A program made the translations under genes and the position numbers. The notes under the pieces are model-generated. The model was not told the origin of the DNA. It saw only the letters and a program-made list of their open reading frames with translations, and searched no databases. Shown one piece after another: positions 8,571 through 17,132 of a stretch of 64,000 bases of DNA; the stretch's first letter is position 1, and each line of letters starts with the position of its first letter. The stretch comes from JADGHE01 sp035716025 (GTDB lineage: Bacteria > Pseudomonadota > Alphaproteobacteria > Rhizobiales > Xanthobacteraceae). Where the stretch lies: positions 1 through 64,000 of the forward strand of contig DASTKH010000003.1 in the NCBI GenBank assembly GCA_035716025.1, written 5' to 3'.

Positions 8571-9662
8571 ATGCTGAACCGCCGCCAATTCAATCTCCTC
8601 GCCGCATCGACGGGCCTGACCCTCCTCACGGTGGGTGAAACGGATGCCCAAGGCGTCCGCCAAATCCGCATGGCCAATGCTGCGGGCGTGGTCGACCCAC
8701 AGCTCATGTTCGCGACCGTCGGACAAAACAAGCGGCTGAACTATTACGCGCAGGAGGGCGTCTCGCTGGAAGTCGTCAACATGTCGGGCTCTGCGCAGAC
8801 GCTGCAGGCGATCGCCTCGGGCAACAGCGAGACCGCGAACATCTCGCCGATCTTCTTCCTGCCGCTCCTCGCCAAGGATCCCGACATCGATATCATCAAC
8901 GTCTATGCGTGGCTGCGCGTGCCTTCGCAGGGCATTGCGGTGAAGCCAGACAGTCCGGTGAAGACGATTGCCGATCTCAAAGGCAAGACGATCGGCATCC
9001 GCAATCAGGGCGATTCCGGCTATCCGTTCGCCCGCGCCATGCTCAAGGAGCTCGGCATAAACCCCGACAAGGACGTCGAGTGGGTGCCGATCGGCGAGGG
9101 CGGTCCCGCTGGCCAGGCGATCTATCGCGGAGCGGTGGCGGCCATGGCGTTCTGGGACGGCAGCTTCGCCCGCATCGAGAATGCGGGCTACCCGCTGCGA
9201 ATGCTGGAGAACACGCCCGGAATGAAGAAGCTCAACGGCTCGATGTACGGCGTGCGCAAGTCCGATCTCGCCAAAAACCGGGACCACTATGTGCGTTATT
9301 TCCGCGCCATGGCGAAATCGACGATCTTCGCAGTCACCAATCCGGAGCTCTCGGTCAAATTGCATTGGGAGGTCTATCCGGAGACGAAGCCGAAGGGAAA
9401 GACCGACGCCGAAGCGCTCAAGGAAGCGCTCCATGTCGTCAATGCGCGCAAAGCCAAGTGGCTCGCCGCCCCATGGCAGAAGGACAAGCGGATGGGGGCC
9501 ATGGATCTCGGCGAGTGGGAAGCGCAGGTCGAGTTCGCGGGACTTGCCGGCAAGATTGACCGCAAGATGCTGGAATCCTGCTTCACGAATGATTTGATCG
9601 ACGAAATCAACGCTTTCGATGCCGGGGCCGTGCGCGCCGCGGCGAAATCCATGGTGCTGTAG
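8571..9662 (+). CDS. Tat-exported substrate-binding protein (NMT1/TAXI-like), orphan
   Basis: 363 residues. The N-terminus MLNRRQFNLLAASTGLTLLT carries a twin-arginine motif (NRRQFN) before a hydrophobic stretch, so Tat export is likely. The mature part resembles NMT1/SsuA-type periplasmic binding proteins: SGSAQTLQAIASGNSE, TIADLKGKTIGIRNQGDSG, then a GxxAxxAFWDGSFARIE lobe. These proteins bind small ligands such as thiamine precursors, taurine or aromatic acids for ABC or TRAP-type uptake. No permease or ATPase gene is adjacent. It lies between obgE and proB, which are commonly neighbours, so it may be an insertion. Confidence 0.8.
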   Translation: MLNRRQFNLLAASTGLTLLTVGETDAQGVRQIRMANAAGVVDPQLMFATVGQNKRLNYYAQEGVSLEVVNMSGSAQTLQAIASGNSETANISPIFFLPLLAKDPDIDIINVYAWLRVPSQGIAVKPDSPVKTIADLKGKTIGIRNQGDSGYPFARAMLKELGINPDKDVEWVPIGEGGPAGQAIYRGAVAAMAFWDGSFARIENAGYPLRMLENTPGMKKLNGSMYGVRKSDLAKNRDHYVRYFRAMAKSTIFAVTNPELSVKLHWEVYPETKPKGKTDAEALKEALHVVNARKAKWLAAPWQKDKRMGAMDLGEWEAQVEFAGLAGKIDRKMLESCFTNDLIDEINAFDAGAVRAAAKSMVL

Positions 9663-9804
9663 TGTCCGAGGGGCTGCTTTGCTCCCGCTTGACCGGGGCA
9701 GCACGGGCGGCCGGGCTCCGGCGCGCCCGTGCAGCCGCGAAATGGCGTGGCGGCGGCCGCTGCGGCCTTGACGGCGGGGCTCGACTGCCTGAATTCAGGG
9801 CGTC

Positions 9805-10929
9805 ATGTCGTCGCCTCGCCTCGCCGATTTCCGCCGAACCGTCGTCAAGATCGGTTCGTCTCTGCTCGTCGATTCCCGCGCCGGTTGGGTGAAGGAGCGT
9901 TGGCTCGCCTCGCTGGTCGACGACCTTGCCGCGCTTCATCAAGCGGGGCGCGAACTCATCGTGGTGTCCTCGGGCGCGATCGCGCTCGGCCGCGCCCTGC
10001 TCAAGCTGCCGGCGGGCAGCCTCAAGCTCGAGGAGAGTCAGGCGGCCGCTGCAGTGGGGCAGATCGCGCTCGCCCGCACCTGGGCGGAGGCGTTGGGGCG
10101 CCGCGGCATTTCCGCCGGCCAGGTGCTGCTCACGCTCGGCGATACGGAGGAGCGCAGGCGTTACCTCAACGCGCGCGCGACGATCGCCAAGCTTCTGGAA
10201 TGGCGCGCGGTCCCCGTCATTAACGAGAATGACACGGTCGCCACTACGGAAATCCGCTATGGCGACAATGACCGGCTCGCCGCGCGCGTCGCCACCATGA
10301 TCAGCGCCGACGTCGTGGTGCTGCTTTCCGACGTGGACGGCCTCTACGACAGTCCGCCCGGCACCGGCCGCCCGGCGAATTTCGTCCCGCTCGTCTCGCG
10401 GATAACCCCGGATATCGAAGCGATGGCCGGTGCGGCGGGCTCCGAGCTCTCCCGCGGCGGCATGCAGACCAAGATCGAGGCGGCGAAGATCGCCACCACG
10501 GCCGGCACGCACCTCGTCATCGCCTCCGGCAAGATCGAACATCCGCTTGCCGCGATCGCGGAGGGCGCACGCTGCACTTGGTTCCTCACCCCCGCCAATC
10601 CGGTGACGGCCCGCAAGAAGTGGATTGCGGGCTCGCTCGAGCCGAAGGGCACCTTGACCATCGACGCCGGCGCGGTCGCGGCGTTGCGGCGCGGCAAGAG
10701 CCTTCTGCCGGCCGGTGTCCTCCGCGTGGACGGGGATTTTGCGCGCGGCGATGCGGTGGTGGTGCGTGGCCCGGACGGCGAAGAGGTCGGCCGGGGCCTC
10801 GTCGCCTACGATGCGGCAGACGCAGACAGGATCCGCGGCCGCTCTTCGAGCGACATTCTTTCGATCCTCGGCTTCGGCGGGCGGGTCGAGATGATCCATC
10901 GCGACGACCTGGTCATCGGCCGCGCCTGA
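9805..10929 (+). CDS. proB: glutamate 5-kinase
   Basis: 374 residues. The amino-acid kinase domain holds VVKIGSSLLVD, IVVSSGAIALGR, VPVINENDTVAT and GGMQTKIEAAKIA. A C-terminal PUA domain follows from about residue 275 (GTLTIDAGAVAALRRGKSLLPAGVLRVDG). The enzyme phosphorylates glutamate in the first step of proline synthesis and is normally inhibited by proline through the kinase domain. The next enzyme, ProA, is not encoded downstream in this window, although proB-proA is common elsewhere. Confidence 0.97.
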   Translation: MSSPRLADFRRTVVKIGSSLLVDSRAGWVKERWLASLVDDLAALHQAGRELIVVSSGAIALGRALLKLPAGSLKLEESQAAAAVGQIALARTWAEALGRRGISAGQVLLTLGDTEERRRYLNARATIAKLLEWRAVPVINENDTVATTEIRYGDNDRLAARVATMISADVVVLLSDVDGLYDSPPGTGRPANFVPLVSRITPDIEAMAGAAGSELSRGGMQTKIEAAKIATTAGTHLVIASGKIEHPLAAIAEGARCTWFLTPANPVTARKKWIAGSLEPKGTLTIDAGAVAALRRGKSLLPAGVLRVDGDFARGDAVVVRGPDGEEVGRGLVAYDAADADRIRGRSSSDILSILGFGGRVEMIHRDDLVIGRA

Positions 10930-11042
10930 GGCCGGCAAGACCGACGGCGAAGGCGCCCGGCGAATCTGCCTGCCGGGATTGGATTGCAAAACGCGGCCGG
11001 TTACTGTCTCTCGCATTGCGCAGGAAGACCGGCGGCAACTCG

Positions 11043-12656
11043 ATGGGCTTGGCCGAAAGCATGACGCCGCGCCTCAAGCATTACGGGTGGGGGCGGGAAG
11101 GCGAGGGCTATTCCCCCGAGGAAAAGGCGTTTGCCTTTTCCCGGGTGCGCGAGCGGCTCGGCGTCGGCGATTTCGAGGAGATTCGGCCGCCGGCGCTGGA
11201 GGCGATCAAACTTGCGCCCCCGCGCGTGGTGCCGCCGCCTTCGCTCGCGCGCATCTGCTCCACTGCGGTCTATGACCGCGTGGCCCACACCTACGGCAAG
11301 TCTTACCCGGATTACGTGCGCGGCCTTTCCGGCGACTACGCGGCCGCCCCGGACGTCGTTGCTTTCCCGGAAAGCGAGGCGGACGTGGCTGAAGTGCTCG
11401 ATTGGGCCGGCAGCCACCAGGTCTCGGTCACGCCGTTCGGCGGCGGATCGAGTGTTTGCGGCGGAGTCGAGCCGCGCTGTCTTCACGGCCGCCACAAGGC
11501 TTCGCTTTCGCTCGACCTGCGGGCAATGGGCAAGGTCATCGCGGTGGATCGCGTCTCGCGCGCTGCGCTGATCGAGGCCGGGGCCTACGGCCCGGCGCTC
11601 GAAGCCCAGCTCAAGCCGCACGGCCTCACGCTGCGCCATTTTCCGCAGAGTTTCGAATATTCGACGCTCGGTGGATGGATTGCCACCCGTTCCGGTGGGC
11701 ATTTTGCGACCCTCTACACGCACATCGACGATCTCGTGGAATCGCTGCGCGTGGTGACGCCGAAAGGGATCGTGGAGACGCGGCGCCTACCCGGATCCGG
11801 CGCGGGCCCTTCGCCGGACCGCATGTTCGTCGGATCGGAAGGCATCCTCGGCGTGATTACCCGCGCCTGGATGCGGCTCCAGGAGCGGCCGCGTTTCCGC
11901 TCCGGCGCCGCGGTGCGGTTTCCCGACTTCTTCTCCGCCGCCCGCGCACTGCGCCTGGTGGCCCAGGCCGCGCTTTTCCCGGCGAACTGCCGGATTCTCG
12001 ACCCCGCCGAGGCCTACAACACCGGCGCCGGAGACGGCTCCTTCGCCGTGATGGTCCTGGCGTTCGAGTCGGCCGACCACCCGGTCGATGCGTGGATGCA
12101 GCGCGCCCTCGAATGCTGCATCGACCAGGGCGGCGTGGCCGAAACGGCCGGCGCGGAAGGCCATCGCGCCGGCGCCGCCGAACGCTGGCGCACCGCCTTC
12201 ATCCGCATGCCCTATGCGCACGAGGTCCTGGTGCCGGCCGCCGTGATCAACGACACGTTCGAGACCGCGATCACCTGGGACCGGTTCGAGGCGTTCCACG
12301 ATCGCATCAAGGCCGCAACTCTCGATGCCATTCGCCAAGCGACCGGTCGACCAGGCAGCGTGACCTGCCGCGTCACCCACGTCTATCCGGACGGGCCGGC
12401 GCCGTATTTCACCTTCCACGCGCTCGGAAGGCACGGCCAGTTGATCCCGCAATGGGACGCGATCAAATCGGCGGCGCTCGACGCGGTGATCGCGAACGGC
12501 GGTACCGTCACCCACCACCATGCGGTGGGGCGCGATCATCGCCCCTGGTACGACCGGCAGCGTCCGCCCCTGTTCGCCGAAGCCTTGAAGGCGGCAAAGC
12601 GCGCCCTCGATCCGCAGGCGCTGCTCAACCCCGGCGTGCTGATCGACCCGGCGTGA
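11043..12656 (+). CDS. FAD-binding oxidase, alkyldihydroxyacetonephosphate synthase-like
   Basis: 537 residues. The reading frame runs upstream to 10578 inside proB; I place the start at the ATG at 11043 (11061 is also possible). It is a vanillyl-alcohol-oxidase-type flavoprotein: the FAD phosphate loop PFGGGSSVCGGVE lies at 131-143, and the C-terminal domain carries a triple histidine, THHHAVGRDHRPW, at about 490-502. Three consecutive histidines at this place are a hallmark of alkyl-DHAP synthase, which swaps an acyl for an alkyl chain in ether-lipid synthesis. The N-terminal RLKHYGWG is also typical. Many bacteria carry such genes without known ether lipids, so the true substrate is open. 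Confidence 0.85.
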   Translation: MGLAESMTPRLKHYGWGREGEGYSPEEKAFAFSRVRERLGVGDFEEIRPPALEAIKLAPPRVVPPPSLARICSTAVYDRVAHTYGKSYPDYVRGLSGDYAAAPDVVAFPESEADVAEVLDWAGSHQVSVTPFGGGSSVCGGVEPRCLHGRHKASLSLDLRAMGKVIAVDRVSRAALIEAGAYGPALEAQLKPHGLTLRHFPQSFEYSTLGGWIATRSGGHFATLYTHIDDLVESLRVVTPKGIVETRRLPGSGAGPSPDRMFVGSEGILGVITRAWMRLQERPRFRSGAAVRFPDFFSAARALRLVAQAALFPANCRILDPAEAYNTGAGDGSFAVMVLAFESADHPVDAWMQRALECCIDQGGVAETAGAEGHRAGAAERWRTAFIRMPYAHEVLVPAAVINDTFETAITWDRFEAFHDRIKAATLDAIRQATGRPGSVTCRVTHVYPDGPAPYFTFHALGRHGQLIPQWDAIKSAALDAVIANGGTVTHHHAVGRDHRPWYDRQRPPLFAEALKAAKRALDPQALLNPGVLIDPA

Positions 12657-12808
12657 GGCCGGCGAATCGGTCGAAGTCGCTTGCGGTCATTCCGGTCGCG
12701 GAAAGCCCCAATTTCGTTTAGTGTAGCGCATGGACGGTGCCGAGAAGAACCTCTCCCGCAAGGTAAAGAGGGCAAGGAGCGGGCGGCGCCGCATAAGTCT
12801 GAATCGGA
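12657..12808. other. intergenic region with a repeat-arm-like stretch
   Basis: 152 bp between convergent genes. At 12750-12772 about 20 of 23 bases match one arm of the palindromic repeat found inside uvrD, with three bases changed in the middle. No partner arm is seen. The match may be a decayed copy or chance; no other feature is visible. Confidence 0.3.
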
Positions 12809-14095
12809 CTAGCCCTCCGAACCGTCCGCGGGCCGGCAGGTCCCGGCGTTGTCAGGCAGAATCAATCGCGCGCCGCGTTCATAGGTGAGATAGCGCCAGA
12901 ACCATTGCACCCCCACCCGCAGCCGGTTCTCGAACCCGACCAGCAGATAGATGTGGATGATGGCCCAAAGGATCCACGCGAGCCGGCCCTTGAGACGTGC
13001 CCAGCCGAAGTCGAAAACGGCGGCGTTGCGGCCGATGATCGCGGTGTTTCCACGGTTTCGGAATCGGAAGGGTCCGGGCGGAGGCGAGCCGGAAAGGGCT
13101 GCGGCGAGCCGCTTGCCGACATATTGTCCCTGTTGCTTGGCGACCTGGGCGAGCGCCGGCAAGGGCTCGCCGTCGCGCCCGCGCACCAGGGCCGTATCGC
13201 CCAAAATCGCGACTTCGGGGTGATCGGGCAGAGACAAGTCGGCGGCGACCGGCACCCGCCCGTCCTTCGCAAGCTTCACGTCGAACCAAGCTCCGGCGCG
13301 AGAGGCCTTCACCCCCGCGCCCCACACGATCGTCCCCGCTTCGATCGTCTCGCCGGAAATCATGACACGGCCAGGTGCAAGGGCCTGAACCGGCCTGTCG
13401 AACAGAACCGTTACGCCGAGCCGCTCCAACGCCTGGGTGGCATAATCGGCCAGAGATTGCGGAAAGGCCGACAACAACCGAGGCCCTGCTTCCACCAGAA
13501 CAATACGGGCGCGGCGCGGGTCGATGTTGCGAAAATCTCGCGCCAGGGCGTGACGGGCAAGCTCGGCGACCGCGCCGGCCATTTCCACCCCGGTCGGACC
13601 GCCACCGATAATGACGGTGGTCATCAGCCGCGCCTGCTCGGCCGCGTCGCGGCACATTTCCGCGCGCTCGAAAGCCGTCAGGAGATGGGCGCGAATCCAG
13701 CGTGCATCCTCGATCGTGCGCGGCCCGGGGGCGAAGCGGGACCATTCGTCGTGGCCGAAATACGCATATTGCGAGCCGGTCGCAATCACGAGCTGATCGT
13801 AGGGGATCGTACTCGCGTCAGCGAGCCGGACCGTCCGCCGCGCCGCATCCACGCCCACGACCTCGCCCAGCACGACGCGGATATTGCGATATTTTCCCAG
13901 GATCCGACGGATCGGCCGCGCGATATCGGCAGGCGACAGGGCCGCGGTCGCGACCTGATAAAGCAGCGGCACGAACAGGTGGTAGTTGTGCCGGTCGATC
14001 AGCGTGACCTCGGCGCTCGTGCCGCCGAGGGCCTTTGCGCAGGCAAGCCCTCCGAAGCCGGCGCCCACAATGACGACATGCGGATTTGCGCTCAC
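12809..14095 (-). CDS. ndh: type II NADH dehydrogenase (NDH-2)
   Basis: 428 residues. FAD-binding VVIVGAGFGGLACAKAL sits at the N-terminus, followed by DRHNYHLFVPLLYQVATAALSPADIA, the stretch characteristic of NDH-2. The NADH-binding loop is VIIGGGPTGVEMAGAVAELA in mid-protein, and GDTA marks the second FAD contact. The C-terminal part has a hydrophobic amphipathic region (LAWILWAIIHIYLLVGFENR) that would bind it to the membrane. NDH-2 passes electrons from NADH to quinone without pumping protons. It is convergent with the FAD oxidase gene and not in an operon. Confidence 0.93.
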   Translation of the reverse strand: MSANPHVVIVGAGFGGLACAKALGGTSAEVTLIDRHNYHLFVPLLYQVATAALSPADIARPIRRILGKYRNIRVVLGEVVGVDAARRTVRLADASTIPYDQLVIATGSQYAYFGHDEWSRFAPGPRTIEDARWIRAHLLTAFERAEMCRDAAEQARLMTTVIIGGGPTGVEMAGAVAELARHALARDFRNIDPRRARIVLVEAGPRLLSAFPQSLADYATQALERLGVTVLFDRPVQALAPGRVMISGETIEAGTIVWGAGVKASRAGAWFDVKLAKDGRVPVAADLSLPDHPEVAILGDTALVRGRDGEPLPALAQVAKQQGQYVGKRLAAALSGSPPPGPFRFRNRGNTAIIGRNAAVFDFGWARLKGRLAWILWAIIHIYLLVGFENRLRVGVQWFWRYLTYERGARLILPDNAGTCRPADGSEG

Positions 14096-14385
14096 GGCCA
14101 GGTCTCACCGCCGTCGAGGAGCCGCCGGGGCCGGGGCGTCGGGCGCCGCGTCGGCCCGGCGGCCTGCGAGCCTAACCCGGCATGGCGAGCCATGGAATAC
14201 GGCCGTCGCCGCCGAACGGGGCACGAACGGTCCGTCTGAGTACGGCACGCTCGACCCGCAACCCGACGGGCGCGAGCGGCCGGTGCAGCCCGCCCTCGGG
14301 GCCGTGCCGGCTCAGGAACGGGGGCGAAGGCGGTCGCGTTCCCCTTTCGGTTGCCGCCCGTGGGGGGCGATGCTAATCCCCGGTC

Positions 14386-16197
14386 ATGACGGTGCGTCCG
14401 ATCGAACACATCCGCAACTTCGCCATCATCGCGCATATCGACCACGGCAAGTCCACGCTTGCCGACCGGTTGATCGAGCTCACCGGTGCGCTCGACGAGC
14501 GCGAGATGGCCGGGCGCGAGCAGGTGCTCGACTCGATGGACATCGAGCGCGAGCGCGGCATCACGATCAAGGCGCAGACGGTACGGCTCGCTTACCGCGC
14601 GCGCGACGGCCGCGACTATGTGCTCAATCTCATCGACACGCCCGGGCACGTCGATTTTGCCTACGAGGTGAACCGCTCGCTTGCCGCGTGCGAAGGCTCT
14701 CTGCTGGTCGTTGACGCAAGCCAGGGGGTCGAAGCGCAGACGCTGGCCAATGTCTACCACGCAATCGACGCCGGCCACGAGATCGTGCCGGTGCTCAACA
14801 AGGTGGACCTGCCGGCGGCCGAACCTGACAAAGTGAAGCAGCAGATCGAGGACGTCATCGGCCTCGACGCTTCGGACGCGCTGATGATCTCGGCCAAGAC
14901 CGGGCAGGGCGTGGCCGATGTGCTGGAAGCGATCGTCACGCGGCTTCCGCCGCCGAAAGGCGACCGGAATGCAACGCTGAAGGCCCTGCTGGTCGATAGC
15001 TGGTACGACGTGTATCTCGGGGTCGTTGTTCTGGTGCGGGTGGTCGACGGCGTGCTGCGCCGGGGCCAGCGCGTCCGGCTCATGGGCACGGGGGCGGCCT
15101 ATGAGGTGGACCGGGTCGGCGTCTTTACCCCGAAGCTCACGGCGGCGGACGAACTTGGCCCAGGCGAAATCGGCTTTCTCACCGCCTCCATCAAGGAAGT
15201 GGCGGATACGCGCGTCGGCGACACGATCACGGATGATCGCAACCCGGTGAGCGCGCCGCTACCCGGGTTCCGGCCTGCGGTTCCGGTCGTCTTCTGCGGC
15301 CTTTTTCCGGTGGACGCGGCCGATTTCGAAAATTTGCGGGCCGCGATGGGCAAGCTGCGCCTCAACGATGCGAGCTTCACTTACGAGATGGAGACCTCGG
15401 CCGCGCTCGGCTTCGGCTTCCGCTGCGGCTTTCTCGGCCTGCTGCATCTCGAAATCATCCAGGAGCGGCTTGCCCGCGAGTTCAATCTCGACCTGATCGC
15501 GACCGCGCCGTCCGTCGTCTACAAGATGAAGCTCACCGACGGCAGCGAGATCGAAATCCACAATCCGGCCGACATGCCGGATGTGGTGCGCATTGCCGAA
15601 ATCTTCGAACCCTGGATCGAGGCGACGATCCTCACGCCCGACGATTATGTGGGCGCTGTCATCAAGCTGTGTCAGGACCGTCGCGGCGTGCAGAAGGAGC
15701 TGACCTATGTCGGCTCGCGGGCGATGGTGAAATACGAATTGCCGCTCAACGAAGTGGTGTTCGATTTCTATGATCGCCTGAAATCGGTCTCCAAGGGCTA
15801 CGCCTCGTTCGACTATCATCTAACCGATTATCAGCCGTCCGATCTCGTGAAGATGCAGATCCTTGTGAACGGCGAGCCCGTGGATGCATTGTCGATGCTT
15901 GTCCACCGCACGCGGGCGGAGGCGCGCGGCCGCGCGATGGTGGAAAAGCTCAAGGAGCTCATTCCGCCGCACATGTTCCAAGTGCCGATCCAGGCGGCGA
16001 TCGGCGGCAAGATCATCGCCCGCGAGACCGTCCGTGCCCTGCGCAAGGACGTGACGGCAAAGTGCTACGGAGGCGACGTCACGCGCAAGCGCAAGCTCCT
16101 CGAAAAGCAGAAGGAGGGCAAAAAGCGCATGCGCCAGTACGGCAAGGTGGAAATCCCGCAGGAGGCCTTCATCGCGGCCTTGAAAGTGGACGTTTAG
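14386..16197 (+). CDS. lepA: elongation factor 4 (back-translocating GTPase LepA)
   Basis: 603 residues, full length. G1 is AHIDHGKSTLADRL, then the switch region with RERGITIKAQTV, DTPGHVDF and NKVDLPAA. The LepA-specific C-terminal domain is present (KSVSKGYASFDYHLTDYQPSDLVK; RKDVTAKCYGGDVTRKRKLLEKQKEGKKRMR). EF4 binds stalled ribosomes and helps initiation or elongation under ionic stress. The 290 bp upstream hold no gene that I can support. No strong SD is seen before the ATG. Confidence 0.98.
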   Translation: MTVRPIEHIRNFAIIAHIDHGKSTLADRLIELTGALDEREMAGREQVLDSMDIERERGITIKAQTVRLAYRARDGRDYVLNLIDTPGHVDFAYEVNRSLAACEGSLLVVDASQGVEAQTLANVYHAIDAGHEIVPVLNKVDLPAAEPDKVKQQIEDVIGLDASDALMISAKTGQGVADVLEAIVTRLPPPKGDRNATLKALLVDSWYDVYLGVVVLVRVVDGVLRRGQRVRLMGTGAAYEVDRVGVFTPKLTAADELGPGEIGFLTASIKEVADTRVGDTITDDRNPVSAPLPGFRPAVPVVFCGLFPVDAADFENLRAAMGKLRLNDASFTYEMETSAALGFGFRCGFLGLLHLEIIQERLAREFNLDLIATAPSVVYKMKLTDGSEIEIHNPADMPDVVRIAEIFEPWIEATILTPDDYVGAVIKLCQDRRGVQKELTYVGSRAMVKYELPLNEVVFDFYDRLKSVSKGYASFDYHLTDYQPSDLVKMQILVNGEPVDALSMLVHRTRAEARGRAMVEKLKELIPPHMFQVPIQAAIGGKIIARETVRALRKDVTAKCYGGDVTRKRKLLEKQKEGKKRMRQYGKVEIPQEAFIAALKVDV

Positions 16198-16322
16198 CGC
16201 CCGTCGTGGCGGTCCCGGCGGCGAAATCGGTAAGCGTCCGTTTCGGCGCAAAAAAGCGCAAAGGCCGTGCCGGCCGGCAGCGCAGCCCGCGCGTGCCTTG
16301 CGTTGTACGAGTCACAGAGAAA

Positions 16323-16356
16323 GCGGACAACCGGCCGTGTGCGGCCGGCTGTCCGC
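16323..16356 (-). terminator. Rho-independent terminator of the small exported-peptide gene
   Basis: On the minus strand, GCGGACAGCCGGCC pairs with GGCCGGTTGTCCGC (14 bp, one mismatch) around a six-base loop, and TTTCTCTG follows. It starts 14 bases after the stop of the peptide gene at 16371. It could also stop the convergent lepA transcript, but no T-run follows in that direction. Confidence 0.6.
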
Positions 16357-16370
16357 GCGGAAGCTTTCGC

Positions 16371-16493
16371 TCAGCGGCTGTTCGAGGGCTGGCTCGGAAC
16401 CGCGATGTCGGGCGAACCCTCGCCCGCCGTGGCCGCGCCGGCAACGCCCAGCACAAGAGCGAACGCGAAAAAGATGGAAGCAAGCTTGCTCAT
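16371..16493 (-). CDS. 40-residue exported peptide, unknown
   Basis: The encoded peptide starts MSKLASIFFAFALVLGVAG and continues AATAGEGSPDIAV. This is a clear Sec-type signal peptide: basic residue at position 3, a hydrophobic core, and an AxA-like cleavage site near residues 21-23. A mature product of only about 17 residues (GEGSPDIAVPSQPSNSR) would be released. GGAGAAAGACC precedes the ATG at optimal spacing, and a terminator hairpin follows the stop. A second hairpin (arms 16518-16526 and 16531-16539) lies in its leader. The combination supports a real gene despite the size. I recognise no family. Confidence 0.6.
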   Translation of the reverse strand: MSKLASIFFAFALVLGVAGAATAGEGSPDIAVPSQPSNSR

Positions 16494-16653
16494 GGTCTTT
16501 CTCCGGTTTGGTTGGCGAGACGCCGGTCAGCCGGCGTCTTGGGTGTCGGTCTACGCCTCTACCGGCTCAAAGACTTGAAGACGTGCTTGGGATTTCGTGG
16601 AGATGTCATTCGCTTTCATCAAGCCGGGCATTGGTTCCCCGATTGACGCGCGC

Positions 16654-16905
16654 TCAGCCGGTTTCCTTGTCGTGCAATCCGGCCTTCGCGCGTTTCCGGC
16701 CGGATGGTCGCGGTCGGCCGAGCGGAGCGCGGGACCGAGATCGGCCGGTGGCGTGGGCAACGCGCTTGGCCGCGGGCGTCGCGCCCGTTTCGCGCTCGAT
16801 GCGGACGACCGGCAGGATGATGATGGAAGCCGGCGCATTTTCGGGCCGCAATGGCGTGCGGCGGCTTGCCTTGCGGCCGATCGGGAAGACAAGAACAACG
16901 CCCAT
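16654..16905 (-). CDS. small basic protein, unknown
   Basis: 83 residues. AGGAGG lies five bases before the ATG at 16905, the consensus ribosome binding site, which decides this start over longer frames. The sequence opens MGVVLVFPIGRKASRRTPLR, then has a hydrophobic strand ASIIILPVVRIERE and a strongly basic tail rich in Arg, Pro and Ala. It could be a small nucleic-acid or ribosome-associated protein, but I know no family for it. It runs divergently from the ABC exporter genes and is followed, 160 bp on, by the exported-peptide gene in the same direction. Confidence 0.6.
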   Translation of the reverse strand: MGVVLVFPIGRKASRRTPLRPENAPASIIILPVVRIERETGATPAAKRVAHATGRSRSRAPLGRPRPSGRKRAKAGLHDKETG

Positions 16906-17132
16906 GGTCGCCTCCTGCGGCTTTCTGCCGTGGCACCAGTCTGCGCTTTCCCGAACTCGCGCGGATGTGAAGCGTGTCACATCCCGGCGCGGCGCCGTAG
17001 GCGAAGCTCCGGTTCCTGGAAGGTCCGCTGCGGCCCATAACGGTACGTCCTCCCGCAGACTTGCACGCGGCGTGCCAAGCTCCGCACGCGATCTTCACCG
17101 TCCCGTCACAATCGCAGTCCTAATTCGCGGCC

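Noticed and set aside
10578..11042. N-terminal extension of the AGPS-like gene back into proB
   Set aside because: The extension is an arginine-rich out-of-frame reading of proB; the conserved protein begins near 11043.
16298..17132. Plus-strand frame running from the lepA downstream region into the ABC ATPase
   Set aside because: No SD or domain; two better small genes are found on the minus strand in this gap.
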